Shown here piece by piece: positions 9,158-18,317 of a stretch of 64,000 bases of DNA. Source of the DNA: Sphingobacterium bambusae (GTDB lineage Bacteria > Bacteroidota > Bacteroidia > Sphingobacteriales > Sphingobacteriaceae); NCBI RefSeq assembly GCF_033955345.1, contig NZ_CP138332.1, forward strand, positions 2,728,001 to 2,792,000, in the 5' to 3' direction. The position numbers and the translations under genes are program-made. Each line of letters starts with the position of its first letter. Position 1 is the stretch's first letter. Below the pieces are notes generated by a model, which was given only the letters and a program-made list of their open reading frames with translations, searched no databases and was not told where the DNA came from.

Positions 9158-9700
9158 ATGGAGAAGTGGACATTACTCGACTCCAAATACATCATCCAAC
9201 GACCTTGGGCGACCTTGCGTGTCGACAAATTGCAGATGCCCAATGGAAACGTCAAAGATGAATACTATGTACTGGAGTATCCTACTTGGGTGAATATGGT
9301 GGGCATCACCGAGGCGGATGAAGTGCTTTTTGTACGACAGTATAGACACGGGTCGGGACAAATTATGGTGGAGCTTCCCGCAGGCGTAGTGGAGGCGGGC
9401 GAAGCACCCGAATTGGCGGCACGACGGGAGCTGCTCGAAGAAACGGGATATGCCTTCGACTCCATCGAAAAGATATGCGAACTTTACGCGAACCCGGCAA
9501 CCAGCGGCAACATTACCCATACCTACCTGCTCAAAGGTGGGCGAAAGGTGCAGGAACAAGAGCTGGACGCGTCCGAAGATATCGAGGTGGTGCATATGTC
9601 CATCCCCGAGGCACGGCAGTTTTTGTTCGACAACAAGATCGGTCAGGCTCTACATACCTCCGCTTTATTCTACACATTTCAAAAATTAGGTTTGCTTTAG
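9158..9700 (+). CDS. Nudix hydrolase (ADP-ribose pyrophosphatase type)
   Basis: A 180-residue Nudix protein. The full Nudix box Gx5Ex7REUxEExGU is present at residues 76-98, with the metal-binding glutamates in RELLEETG. The N-terminal layout and the ELPAG motif before the box fit the ADP-sugar/ADP-ribose pyrophosphatases, which cleave ADP-ribose to AMP and ribose 5-phosphate. It lies two bases after the mutase and is probably co-transcribed. The stop codon is inside the loop of the terminator hairpin. Exact substrate cannot be read from sequence. Confidence 0.88.
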   Translation: MEKWTLLDSKYIIQRPWATLRVDKLQMPNGNVKDEYYVLEYPTWVNMVGITEADEVLFVRQYRHGSGQIMVELPAGVVEAGEAPELAARRELLEETGYAFDSIEKICELYANPATSGNITHTYLLKGGRKVQEQELDASEDIEVVHMSIPEARQFLFDNKIGQALHTSALFYTFQKLGLL

Positions 9701-9714
9701 GCAAACCTAATTTT
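9682..9714 (+). terminator. terminator overlapping the Nudix stop codon
   Basis: A 14-bp stem (9682-9695 with 9701-9714, loop TTTAG) contains the TAG stop of the Nudix gene in its loop and is followed by ATTTCC. Confidence 0.8.
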
Positions 9715-9759
9715 ATTTCCTAAAAGGGGCTGCCGCCCGAATAATCCACATGATTTTTG

Positions 9760-9767
9760 TACCTTTG
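9760..9767 (+). promoter_or_regulatory. -7 promoter element TACCTTTG
   Basis: Exact match to TAnnTTTG, four bases before the ATG at 9772. It is preceded by an upstream terminator, so the next gene needs its own promoter. No clear -33 TTG is seen. Confidence 0.55.
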
Positions 9768-9771
9768 CGCC

Positions 9772-11085
9772 ATGGCAAGAGAAATCTTTGAGACAAAACG
9801 AAAAGCACTAAAAATTAATCTTAACCCAGACATCTACGGCACCTTTGCCGAGATTGGCGCCGGCCAAGAAGTAGCTCGAAACTTCTTCGAAGCAGGAGCC
9901 GCATCGGGCACGATTGCCAAGACCATGTCGGCCTACGATATGGCCTTCAGCGACGCCATCTACGGCGTAGAAGAGTCCGGTCGTTATGTCAGCCGCACCC
10001 GCCTGAACAAGATGCTCCACCACGAGTTCAACCTCCTTACCGAGCGTCTACACGGGGAGAAATATTGCTCCAAGAAGTTTTTCGCCTTTGCCGACACCGT
10101 TACCACCCTTAATTTCACCAAGACAAACGAACCTCACGGATGGATCGGCGTGCGCTTTCAGCACGAGGTGGGCGGCCCTGTCAATGACATCGTGATACAC
10201 GTGCGCCTGTTAGATAGCGACTCGCGGTTACAATCAAAAGTGTTGGGCATCTTGGGTGTGAACCTTATTTTCGCGGCCTACTATTATGCTGAGCATCCGC
10301 AAACAATGATTGAATCGCTGGTGGACAATCTTTCCGTAGGCTCAGTAGAAATCGATTTGGTGAAAGTTTCGGGCCCTGTATTCGAACAGGCCAATGAGCG
10401 CCTGCTGAATCTATACCTGATAGCCAAGGGTTTTGCCAAAGCAGCAATATTCCGTCCGGATGCCAAGGCAGCACAAATCAAAGATTACTTATACAAGAAA
10501 AATATCATTATCCTGCGCACCAAGTATCGGCAGAAGTCAAACCCCAACTTTGACTTGTTCAACTTGGCTGTGGAGCAGTTTAAAAAGAACACGGGAGCAA
10601 CGCCAGAAGACACCGTGGTGCTGATCGAGGTATTGATGGGTAATGTGCTTGATGAAGATAGCTCCATCACGGATGAGGATTTGAAATACTTTGCCGAGCG
10701 AGCAGAATACCTCTCCTCGACAGGCAACAATATTATGGTGTCCAATTTCCACCGTAACAACCACTTGGCCGAATTTGTAAAATCTTTCAAGCCCAAGCAT
10801 GTCGGTATTGCAACCAACGTAGCCAACCTGAAAAATATCTTTAACACGCATCAGTACAACAAGGAAGAGTATACCAACGAACTGCTGTCCTACATTTCGG
10901 GCATGTTCAGCAAGGATGTGAAGCTCTATGCCTACCCTTACCTCGACAAAAAAACTAACGAGATTGTCACTACGAAAAATATGCCCGTCGCAGATGAAGC
11001 GCATCACCTTTTCGACTTCTTGATCCAAAATAAATACATCGTCGATATCGAAAACTACGATGAGAAATTTGTAAAAACGGTCTAA
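9772..11085 (+). CDS. conserved protein, FAEIGAGQE family, function unknown
   Basis: A 437-residue cytosolic-looking protein without a signal peptide or membrane segment. Its N-terminus carries FAEIGAGQEVARNFF and then AASGTIAKTMSAYD, a Gly/Ser-rich region that could bind a nucleotide or phosphate. The C-terminal half is mixed alpha/beta and contains VLMGN, FHRNNHLAEF and YAYPYLD. I believe this is a widely conserved Bacteroidota family that has received inconsistent automatic names; I cannot assign a reaction. The ATG at 9772 is preferred over an upstream start at 9757 because it lies four bases downstream of a -7 element and a hairpin terminator covers the stop. Confidence 0.7.
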   Translation: MAREIFETKRKALKINLNPDIYGTFAEIGAGQEVARNFFEAGAASGTIAKTMSAYDMAFSDAIYGVEESGRYVSRTRLNKMLHHEFNLLTERLHGEKYCSKKFFAFADTVTTLNFTKTNEPHGWIGVRFQHEVGGPVNDIVIHVRLLDSDSRLQSKVLGILGVNLIFAAYYYAEHPQTMIESLVDNLSVGSVEIDLVKVSGPVFEQANERLLNLYLIAKGFAKAAIFRPDAKAAQIKDYLYKKNIIILRTKYRQKSNPNFDLFNLAVEQFKKNTGATPEDTVVLIEVLMGNVLDEDSSITDEDLKYFAERAEYLSSTGNNIMVSNFHRNNHLAEFVKSFKPKHVGIATNVANLKNIFNTHQYNKEEYTNELLSYISGMFSKDVKLYAYPYLDKKTNEIVTTKNMPVADEAHHLFDFLIQNKYIVDIENYDEKFVKTV

Positions 11086-11098
11086 TCACCGTTTTTAC
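11071..11098 (+). terminator. hairpin over the stop codon of the 9772 gene
   Basis: An 11-bp stem (11071-11081 with 11088-11098) with loop CTAATC contains the TAA stop at 11083-11085. The right arm ends in a T run, so it probably terminates transcription. Confidence 0.6.
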
Positions 11099-11109
11099 AA
11101 ATCTATCTC

Positions 11110-11252
11110 TTCCCTCCACCTTCACATCACCTCGTCACTTCCATCACCGTATCACTTCCTCACCACACCACTACATTTAACTTATCACTTCCACATCACT
11201 TCGTCACCACATCACCTTATCACCTCGTCACTTCCTCACCACATTTCCACCA
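11110..11252. repeat. TCACC/TCACTTCC low-complexity repeat tract
   Basis: About 140 bases of almost pure pyrimidine-A sequence made of degenerate units such as ATCACCTCGTCACTTCC, which occurs exactly at 11126-11142 and 11219-11235. TCACTTCCTCACCACA also occurs twice (11152 and 11228). The minus strand is correspondingly GTGA/GGA rich. No ORF of note is present. The tract fills the gap between the unknown gene and the amidase. Confidence 0.75.
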
Positions 11253-11290
11253 ATATTTCAACTGGGATGGTTTTTGTACTACATCTATTG

Positions 11291-11298
11291 TACATTTG
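11291..11298 (+). promoter_or_regulatory. -7 promoter element TACATTTG
   Basis: Exact TAnnTTTG match 23 bases upstream of the amidase ATG at 11322, just after the repeat tract. Confidence 0.5.
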
Positions 11299-11321
11299 AG
11301 AAAAGTAAACGGTTTAACACA

Positions 11322-12143
11322 ATGAAACGGATATATTATGGAATCCCTGCGCTACTGTTTATCGTAGCCTCCTGTGGCGGCGGCAAGTATGCGGCTACCG
11401 AGAAGATCTATGCGGAAAAGGCAAAGGGTTTTGCCGAACAATACAAACAGTCACCGGTGGCGGGGCAGCTCGATAAGGTATTATCGACCAATAAGGAATG
11501 GATAGCCTCGACTAACTTCGGCACACGCAAGCCCAATTATGTGATGATACATCACACCGCACAAGATTCACTGGCACAGACCGTAAAAACCTTTCACAAC
11601 GAAAAAGTAGGCGTCAGCTCGCACTACGTTATCGGTCGTGATGGCAAGATCGTGCAGATGGTAAACGATCTTTATCGTGGACACCATGCTGGCGCAGGCC
11701 GATGGGGAAACGACACCGACCTCAATTCTTCTTCCATAGGTATCGAACTGGACAACAACGGTCTCACCGACCCTTGGCCAGACGCGCAGATTGCCGCGCT
11801 GCTAAGCCTCCTGCAGTATCTTAAAGACAGCTATAAGATTCCGCAGGCCAATTTCATTGGGCATATGGATTATGCGCCGACCCGTAAAAACGATCCTTCC
11901 CGATTTCCTTGGAAAAAACTGGCCGATCGCGGCTTCGGCTTTTGGTACAACGAGGTATTGGAAGAACCGCCGCTAAACTTCGATCCCAAGTTGGCCCTGC
12001 GCATCATTGGATACGACGTAAAAAACGTCGATGCTGCTATCAAGGCCTTTAAGATACATTACATCCAACGGGATACCAACACCGCAACACTGACTCCGCA
12101 AGATCTCAAGATCTTATATGCAATCTTTAAGAAATACCTATAG
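11322..12143 (+). CDS. lipoprotein N-acetylmuramoyl-L-alanine amidase (Amidase_2)
   Basis: A 273-residue lipoprotein amidase that cleaves the MurNAc-L-Ala bond in peptidoglycan or its fragments. The start at 11322 gives a lipoprotein signal with lipobox VASC (C18). The zinc-amidase core has IHHTAQ with the metal histidine at H77 or H78, then HHAG, IGIELDNNG, and the C-terminal metal site GHMDYAPTRKNDP. The C-terminal helical part (about 220-273) resembles a peptidoglycan-binding segment, as in AmiD. It is convergent with gcvP and shares a terminator with it. Turnover or recycling of wall fragments at the outer membrane is likely. Confidence 0.88.
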   Translation: MKRIYYGIPALLFIVASCGGGKYAATEKIYAEKAKGFAEQYKQSPVAGQLDKVLSTNKEWIASTNFGTRKPNYVMIHHTAQDSLAQTVKTFHNEKVGVSSHYVIGRDGKIVQMVNDLYRGHHAGAGRWGNDTDLNSSSIGIELDNNGLTDPWPDAQIAALLSLLQYLKDSYKIPQANFIGHMDYAPTRKNDPSRFPWKKLADRGFGFWYNEVLEEPPLNFDPKLALRIIGYDVKNVDAAIKAFKIHYIQRDTNTATLTPQDLKILYAIFKKYL

Positions 12144-12155
12144 CCTACAAGCTAA

Positions 12156-12189
12156 AAACGCCCGCTGTGTGGATACACAGCGGGCGTTT
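12156..12189. terminator. shared terminator of amidase and gcvP
   Basis: A perfect 15-bp GC-rich stem (12156-12170 with 12175-12189, loop GGAT) with A and T flanks lies between the two convergent genes. Confidence 0.88.
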
Positions 12190-12214
12190 CTGCATAAAAG
12201 GATAACCGTTTTAG

Positions 12215-15088
12215 TTACGCCTCTGCATATTCTTCGATAGAAGGGCAAGAACAGATCAAGGTTCTATCCCCTTGCGAATCGTTTACCCGGCCTACTGAAG
12301 GCCAAAACTTATTTACCTTCAAGTAAGGTAACGGATATGCCGCCGTCTGTCTGCTATATGGTCTGTTCCACTCGTCGCCAGTAACCACTTCCGCAGTATG
12401 TGGCGCGTGCTTCAATACATTTTCCTTTTGATCCACGTCACCCGCTTCTACTGCAGCAATCTCGGCACGGATAGCGATCAAAGCATCACAGAAGCGGTCA
12501 AGCTCGGCTTTAGATTCCGACTCGGTAGGCTCTACCATCAAGGTGCCCGCCACAGGGAAAGATACCGTTGGTGCATGGAAACCGTAGTCCATCAATCGCT
12601 TCGCGATATCAGCCACTTCAACGCCTACATGTTTAAATCCGCGGCAGTCCAAGATCATCTCGTGTGCACAACGACCGTTTGCGCCCGCATATAATACCGA
12701 GTAGTGACCTTCCAAACGCGCTTTGATATAGTTTGCATTCAAGATAGCCGTCTTCGTTGCAGCAGTCAAACCATCCGAGCCCATCATCGCGATGTAGGCG
12801 TAAGATATTGTTAAGATCGATGCTGATCCGAAAGGAGCCGCAGAAACTGCAGAGATACCTTCCTCACCTGATACGGCAACAACCTCATGATTCGGTAAAA
12901 ATGGCACCAGATGCTCCACCACACCGATAGGGCCCATACCCGGACCACCACCACCATGTGGAATACAGAACGTTTTATGCAAGTTCAGGTGACAAACGTC
13001 GGCACCGATGAAGCCCGGGCTAGTTAAACCAACCTGCGCATTCATATTAGCACCATCCATATACACCTGTCCGCCATGCTCGTGGATGATCGCACAGATT
13101 TCAATGATAGATTCTTCGAACACACCGTGCGTTGATGGATAAGTAACCATTAGGGAGTTCAAATTTGCCGCATGCTCTTCCGCGCGCGCGCGCAGGTCTG
13201 CCACATCGATATTTCCAAATTCATCACATTTTACCACCACCACTTTCAAGCCAGCCATAGAAGCTGAAGCAGGATTAGTGCCGTGTGCCGAAGCAGGGAT
13301 CAAACAGATATTACGATGGCCTTCGCCGCGACTCTCGTGGTACGCACGGATCACCATAAGCCCAGCGTATTCACCCTGTGCGCCGGAGTTGGGCTGGAAA
13401 GACATTTTCGCAAAACCAGTAATCTCAGAAAGCCAATCGTTCAACTCGTTGATAAGCTGCATATAGCCCGATGTTTGATCGGCTGGAGCGAATGGATGTA
13501 AACCACCAAAATGAGCCCAAGTTAAGGGAACCATCTCGGTTGTCGCATTTAGCTTCATGGTACAAGATCCCAATGGAATCATGGAATGACACAACGAAAG
13601 ATCCTTGGATTCCAAGGTTTTGATATAACGCAACATCTCGCTCTCGGAGCGGTAACTGTTAAAGATTGGGTGAGTCAAGTAAGCAGATGTACGAACCAAC
13701 TCTTCTGGGATAGACGGAGACAATGCTTCGACCATTCCTGCGAGGTCAATATCATTCACACTCTTTGCCTTAATCTTAGCAAAGACCTTAACGATAGTTT
13801 GAATATCTTCGAAGGTCGTTGTTTCATCGATAGAGATACCGACAACACCCTCGTGATAGAAAAAGTTCAATTCATTGTTCAAGGCTTCGCCTTTTAGCGC
13901 GCCAACTTGGTCACCCACGACAACGCGCAATGTATCAAAATATGACGAATTTGTTTGCTCGTAGCCCAGCTCTTGCAATGCCTTATCCAATAGTTTTGCT
14001 AAGTCATTGACGCGGCTTGCGATATTTTTGATCCCTTCGGCACCATGATACACCGCATAGAAAGAAGCCATAATGGCCAATAGCGCCTGTGCCGTACAGA
14101 TATTGGATGAAGCTTTATCGCGACGAATATGCTGCTCACGCGTTTGCAAAGCCATACGCAAAGCGTAGTTGCCATTCGCATCCGACGTTACGCCGATAAT
14201 ACGACCAGGAATATTACGTTTGTAAGCATCTTTTGTAGCAAAGAATGCTGCATGAGGACCACCAAAGCCCATCGGCACACCAAAACGTTGTGAGTTGCCC
14301 ACAACCACGTCAGCACCCCACTCGCCTGGAGGCGTCAACAAGGCCAAGGAAAGCAAATCAGCAGCCACACAAACCGTAATATTTTGCGCATGTGCAGCAG
14401 CGGTGAATGATGCATATTCAGCAAGCGTACCGTCCGCCGCTGGGTATTGGATGAATACCGCGAAAACATCATTTGCCAAGTTTGCCTCTTCGATATCCGC
14501 TACGCGGATCTCTACGCCAAAAGGAGTGGCACGTGTCTGCAACACATCCAATGTTTGTGGAAAAACATTTGGCGTAACCAAGAATACGTTGGCTTCTTTG
14601 TTTTTGCGCGCACTGTACAACATAAACATGGCCTCGGCCGCCGCTGTAGCCTCATCCAAAAGGGAGGCATTCACAATTTCCAAACCCGTAAGGTCTGAGA
14701 CCGCTGTTTGGAAATTTAACAAAGCCTGTAGGCGCCCTTGAGCGATCTCCGCTTGGTAAGGCGTATATTGTGTATACCATCCTGGATTTTCCAATACGTT
14801 ACGCTGGATAACCCCTGGGACGGTCACATCATAGTACCCCTGCCCGATGTAGGATTTAAATACTTTGTTTTTATCTGCAAGCTGTTTTACTTTGGCTAAG
14901 TAGGCTTTCTCACTCAGGGCCTCGGGTAAGGCTAGGGCTTTTTTCAGTCTAATTTGGCTGGGAACGGTCTGCTCGATAAGTTCATCTACCGATTGCACGC
15001 CTAGGAAGGCTAACATTTCTTGCGCCTCTTCTGCCCGCGGGCCGTTATGGCGATCCTGAAATTTTTCTTGATAAAATACGTTGCTCAT
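12215..15088 (-). CDS. gcvP: glycine dehydrogenase (decarboxylating), P protein
   Basis: GcvP is the PLP enzyme of the glycine cleavage system; it decarboxylates glycine and passes the aminomethyl group to the lipoyl H protein. The 957-residue product is the fused single-chain form. It begins [17 protein letters not shown], the usual start; the frame to 15133 adds an atypical leader. The PLP-lysine site is NLHKTF followed by [12 protein letters not shown], and the N-terminal half has QTREQHIRR. gcvT lies 13 kb away and no gcvH is in the window. No glycine riboswitch is visible upstream. An exact -7 element lies at 15178-15185, 89 bases upstream. Confidence 0.97.
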   Translation of the reverse strand: MSNVFYQEKFQDRHNGPRAEEAQEMLAFLGVQSVDELIEQTVPSQIRLKKALALPEALSEKAYLAKVKQLADKNKVFKSYIGQGYYDVTVPGVIQRNVLENPGWYTQYTPYQAEIAQGRLQALLNFQTAVSDLTGLEIVNASLLDEATAAAEAMFMLYSARKNKEANVFLVTPNVFPQTLDVLQTRATPFGVEIRVADIEEANLANDVFAVFIQYPAADGTLAEYASFTAAAHAQNITVCVAADLLSLALLTPPGEWGADVVVGNSQRFGVPMGFGGPHAAFFATKDAYKRNIPGRIIGVTSDANGNYALRMALQTREQHIRRDKASSNICTAQALLAIMASFYAVYHGAEGIKNIASRVNDLAKLLDKALQELGYEQTNSSYFDTLRVVVGDQVGALKGEALNNELNFFYHEGVVGISIDETTTFEDIQTIVKVFAKIKAKSVNDIDLAGMVEALSPSIPEELVRTSAYLTHPIFNSYRSESEMLRYIKTLESKDLSLCHSMIPLGSCTMKLNATTEMVPLTWAHFGGLHPFAPADQTSGYMQLINELNDWLSEITGFAKMSFQPNSGAQGEYAGLMVIRAYHESRGEGHRNICLIPASAHGTNPASASMAGLKVVVVKCDEFGNIDVADLRARAEEHAANLNSLMVTYPSTHGVFEESIIEICAIIHEHGGQVYMDGANMNAQVGLTSPGFIGADVCHLNLHKTFCIPHGGGGPGMGPIGVVEHLVPFLPNHEVVAVSGEEGISAVSAAPFGSASILTISYAYIAMMGSDGLTAATKTAILNANYIKARLEGHYSVLYAGANGRCAHEMILDCRGFKHVGVEVADIAKRLMDYGFHAPTVSFPVAGTLMVEPTESESKAELDRFCDALIAIRAEIAAVEAGDVDQKENVLKHAPHTAEVVTGDEWNRPYSRQTAAYPLPYLKVNKFWPSVGRVNDSQGDRTLICSCPSIEEYAEA

Positions 15089-15177
15089 TTTTGCGCTTAA
15101 CTTTTTCATTTGCATCGTCCTATGCCCATCCAAACAGGCCTGTAGAAAGACACTTTTTCATATACGTTTTGAGAGTG

Positions 15178-15185
15178 CAAAAATA
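15178..15185 (-). promoter_or_regulatory. -7 promoter element TATTTTTG for gcvP
   Basis: On the minus strand the sequence TATTTTTG matches TAnnTTTG exactly. It would give gcvP a leader of about 85 bases. No TTG is seen at the expected -33 distance. Confidence 0.45.
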
Positions 15186-15332
15186 CGATTTTAATTGCGA
15201 ATAAATAGGGGGCCTTTTCATTTCTTAACGGTAAAAAAACGACAATCGATTGCGCTGGCCTAAAAGCCAACAAACAACTGATTATGAAGACCTAAATCCC
15301 TTTACTTTGTAACAAATTGATGCGCTTCTCCG

Positions 15333-15761
15333 CTATAGCTCCGTTAAGAATGTGATAAAGTCCTGTATCCCTTTCTCTTTATTGTCGAAACCGATACTTT
15401 GCTCGATTAAGCGTGTACCATCATCGATGGTCAAGATGTAATCTACACCATCGCGGCAGCGTGCACACTCCTTGTACTCGCGATCGAACAGGTCAAGCTC
15501 CTGTAGATACCTGCCCAGCCTGTTGAAACGATCCTGATCAGTTTGTTTGACGGTGTTTACGGAACTCTTGTTACAGGTATTTCCACGTAGATCTCTACGC
15601 GTCTGCTTGCTGTTCATCACAATGGTCTTTTCCGTGCCGCACCAGCCCGAGGCAACAACGAGTTTTACTTCAAGCCCTTCAGCAGGTTCCATTACCGCAT
15701 CTTTAGAACAAGCGCTAAAAACTAGGCCTATAAACACGAAAAAGAGTTGTATTTTTTTCAT
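15333..15761 (-). CDS. small lipoprotein of unknown function
   Basis: A 142-residue protein with a lipoprotein signal, MKKIQLFFVFIGLVFSAC, lipidated at C18. The mature part has four further cysteines (WCGT, TCNK, ECARC), which could form two disulfides in the periplasm. It ends with a short alpha/beta segment (YILTIDDGTRLIEQ). I do not recognise the family. It is monocistronic, divergent from the guanidino-hydrolase genes and separated from gcvP by about 240 bases. Confidence 0.65.
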   Translation of the reverse strand: MKKIQLFFVFIGLVFSACSKDAVMEPAEGLEVKLVVASGWCGTEKTIVMNSKQTRRDLRGNTCNKSSVNTVKQTDQDRFNRLGRYLQELDLFDREYKECARCRDGVDYILTIDDGTRLIEQSIGFDNKEKGIQDFITFLTEL

Positions 15762-15874
15762 AATCTAAATATTTATCCCTTGTTTATTAATCGAAAAAAA
15801 TAAGATCTTCGCTACAGTTGGCCATCAAAATAAATAAGTAACTTTATTGCATATTTGCGACCTATAGATGTTTT

Positions 15875-16789
15875 ATGTTGAAGCTTTCCGTACGAAACGA
15901 AACCAGTCCCTTGCGCGCCGTAATCTTAGGTGCAGCGCATAGTAACGGCCCTACGCCAAAAGCAGAAGAGGCCTACGACCCAAAATCACTGGAACACATC
16001 TTGGCGGGCACCTATCCGAAAGAATCGGACATGTGCGCGGAGATGGCCTATTTTGAAGATGTGCTGAAGAGGCATGGTGTAGCGGTATACCGACCAGAGG
16101 TAATCCCTGATCTCAATCAAATATTTTCACGCGATATCGGCTTCGTCATCGACGATTACCTTATCAAAGCCAATATCCTCCCGGATCGTGCGGGAGAGTG
16201 GCAGGCCATTGCCCAAATTGTGAGCCAAATCGATCCCACAAAATGCATAACGCCGCCTGAAGAGGTACATATCGAAGGTGGCGATGTGCTGCTATGGAAC
16301 GACTTTATCTTTGTTGGAACCTACAAAGGAGCCGACTACGCCGACATCAACACCGCTCGAACCAACATGCACGGTGTGCGATTTCTACAGGAACAATTTC
16401 CGCACAAGACTGTCAGGGAGTTTGATTTGGTCAAGTCGATGACCAATGCCCGCAAAAACGCGCTGCACTTGGATTGTTGTTTCCAACCCGTGGGTCAAAA
16501 CAAAGCAATTATCCATGAGGCTGGCTTCAGAAATCCCGACGATTACCGCTATCTACGGGATCTATTTGGTGCAGAAAACCTTTTCCATATCGATGCCGAG
16601 GAGATGTACCAAATGTGCAGCAACGTATTTTCCATTTCGCCCGAGGTAATCGTTAGCGAAGAACGTTTCGGACGCCTGAACACCTGGCTACGCAAACAGC
16701 GTTTTACCGTTGAAGAAATTCCATATCATGAGATCGGCAAGCAAGAAGGATTGCTGCGCTGCTCTACACTACCCCTTTATCGCGATTAA
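15875..16789 (+). CDS. amidinotransferase/dimethylarginine-hydrolase superfamily protein
   Basis: A 304-residue member of the guanidino-group-modifying (GME) fold. The C-terminal catalytic cysteine is in GLLRCSTLP (C296), the catalytic histidine is likely in ALHLDCC, and substrate carboxylates are in SRDIGFV and EGGDV. Members deiminate or transfer amidino groups of arginine or its relatives. It starts four bases upstream of ctlX, another GME-fold gene, so the pair likely acts on arginine/citrulline-type compounds. Which substrate (arginine, methylarginine, agmatine) is not readable. A near-consensus -7 element CATATTTG lies at 15850-15857. Confidence 0.8.
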   Translation: MLKLSVRNETSPLRAVILGAAHSNGPTPKAEEAYDPKSLEHILAGTYPKESDMCAEMAYFEDVLKRHGVAVYRPEVIPDLNQIFSRDIGFVIDDYLIKANILPDRAGEWQAIAQIVSQIDPTKCITPPEEVHIEGGDVLLWNDFIFVGTYKGADYADINTARTNMHGVRFLQEQFPHKTVREFDLVKSMTNARKNALHLDCCFQPVGQNKAIIHEAGFRNPDDYRYLRDLFGAENLFHIDAEEMYQMCSNVFSISPEVIVSEERFGRLNTWLRKQRFTVEEIPYHEIGKQEGLLRCSTLPLYRD

Positions 16790-16793
16790 GAGC

Positions 16794-17711
16794 ATGACGA
16801 CACAAACCACCGATACGCTCCTCTTGGTGCGCCCTTATCACTTCCGAAAAAACGAACAAACAGCGGTGAACAACTACTTTCAAGAAGAAGTGGTTGGAGA
16901 AGATGTTACGCAACGCGCCCAGCAGGAGTTTGACAGCTTCGCGCAGCGCTTGGCGGACCACCATATCAACACCTTGATCATGCAGGATGACGGCCGCTAT
17001 GACACGCCGGACAGCATATTTCCGAACAACTGTATCTCTTTCCATAAACGCACGGCGGTGCTCTATCCCATGTTTGCGGAAAATAGACGGCGAGAACGGC
17101 AACTGCACTACCTGCAGGCGCTAGGCGGATGGGGTTTGCACTTTGATGATATCATTGATTACACGCAGCATGAGCAGGAAAATCGTTTCTTGGAAGGCAC
17201 TGGCTGTCTTATACTCGATCGCATCCATCGCGTAGCCTATTGCTCACTCTCGCCGCGGGCGGATGCCGGCATTGCGCACCAATTTTGCCTAGACTTGGGT
17301 TACGACCCTTTCATCTTTGAAGCCAGCCAAACGGTCGATGGCGAACGAAAGCCCATTTACCACAGCAACGTGATGATGGCCATCGGGACCAGCTTTGCCG
17401 TGGTATGTCTGGAGAGCATAGACAATCGCTACCTTCGGGAGGAAATGGTTCAGCGGCTTGAGGATGGAGGAAGGCAGATCATTGCCATCACAGAACAGCA
17501 GATGCAGCATTTTGCAGGAAATATTCTAGAGGTGAAATCGGTCACCGGAAAACCACATATTGTCATGAGTAGTCAAGCCTACGAGCACTTTACCGAAGCA
17601 CAGATTCAGCAACTACAGGCTTTCGGAGAAATAATCCATGCGCCCCTAGATACCATCGAAACGGCCGGAGGAGGAAGCGCACGCTGTATGCTAGCGGAAG
17701 TGTTCTACTAG
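16794..17711 (+). CDS. ctlX: citrulline utilisation hydrolase CtlX family
   Basis: A 305-residue GME-fold hydrolase. The N-terminus TDTLLLVRPYHFRKNEQTAVNNYFQ is typical of the Bacteroidota CtlX family, related to arginine deiminases. The catalytic cysteine is C298 in GGSARCML near the C-terminus, and FPNNCISFH is the conserved acidic/Asn loop region. The ATG at 16794 lies four bases after the upstream stop; the longer frame from 16710 overlaps that gene and lacks homology. The name comes from family resemblance only. Convergent and abutting with the Crp/Fnr gene: the two stop codons touch at 17711/17712. Confidence 0.78.
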   Translation: MTTQTTDTLLLVRPYHFRKNEQTAVNNYFQEEVVGEDVTQRAQQEFDSFAQRLADHHINTLIMQDDGRYDTPDSIFPNNCISFHKRTAVLYPMFAENRRRERQLHYLQALGGWGLHFDDIIDYTQHEQENRFLEGTGCLILDRIHRVAYCSLSPRADAGIAHQFCLDLGYDPFIFEASQTVDGERKPIYHSNVMMAIGTSFAVVCLESIDNRYLREEMVQRLEDGGRQIIAITEQQMQHFAGNILEVKSVTGKPHIVMSSQAYEHFTEAQIQQLQAFGEIIHAPLDTIETAGGGSARCMLAEVFY

Positions 17712-18317
17712 CTAACGATCGTTCAGCAACTCGCGGCGCACGCGACTGAGGCTTTCGGGGGTGATGCCCAAATAAGAAGCCACCATCCATTGCGGAACAC
17801 GCAGCAGCATGCCCGGATACATCTCCATAAAGGAAAGATAGCGTTCTTTCGCCGTCATCGCCAACAGGGAATTGATCCGCTTTTGCTGAATATAGATGTT
17901 GCGCTGTAAAGAGTTTTCCAAAAAGCAAGCAAAAGCATTGCTCCAGAGCGAAGCCTTTTCCATAAACTCGGGCTGAATGAAGACAATCGTGGAATACTCT
18001 ATCGCCTTGATGTAATAGTCGGAAGCCTTATTAAAATATTGGCTTGCTCGGTCGGATATGATCCAATCTTCGGGAGCAAACTGTAGAATATGTTCGCCTC
18101 CTTTTTCATCCAACGAGAAAGACTGCAGCAAGCCCTGTTCCACAAAGAAGGCGTAGTGACTAAGCTCGCCCGCGCGCAGCAAAAACGTATTGTGCGGAAC
18201 GGTGCGGAATGAAAAATAGGGCTGTAGCTGCTCGAATTGCTCGGCTGTAAGACCGCCCTTCTCGCTGTAGTATTTGTAAAATCTACTATCAACCAAATTA
18301 TAAGCTGCCTTATCCAC
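17712..18317 (-). CDS. Crp/Fnr family transcriptional regulator
   Basis: A 201-residue regulator with an N-terminal cyclic-nucleotide-binding-type beta-roll (about 20-120, RTVPHNTFLLRAGEL) and a C-terminal winged helix (about 150-201, WMVASYLGITPESLSRVRRELL). There is no Cys cluster for an Fe-S centre, so it is not a classical Fnr. It starts with GTG whose G is the last base of the bshC stop (TAGTG), so it is translationally coupled to bshC. Target genes and ligand are unknown; the linkage to bacillithiol synthesis may be functional. Confidence 0.88.
   Translation of the reverse strand: MDKAAYNLVDSRFYKYYSEKGGLTAEQFEQLQPYFSFRTVPHNTFLLRAGELSHYAFFVEQGLLQSFSLDEKGGEHILQFAPEDWIISDRASQYFNKASDYYIKAIEYSTIVFIQPEFMEKASLWSNAFACFLENSLQRNIYIQQKRINSLLAMTAKERYLSFMEMYPGMLLRVPQWMVASYLGITPESLSRVRRELLNDR

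Noticed and set aside
15089..15332. Possible glycine riboswitch upstream of gcvP
   Set aside because: The leader has no recognisable tandem glycine aptamer features, and a promoter element lies about 89 bases upstream of the ATG, leaving too little room.
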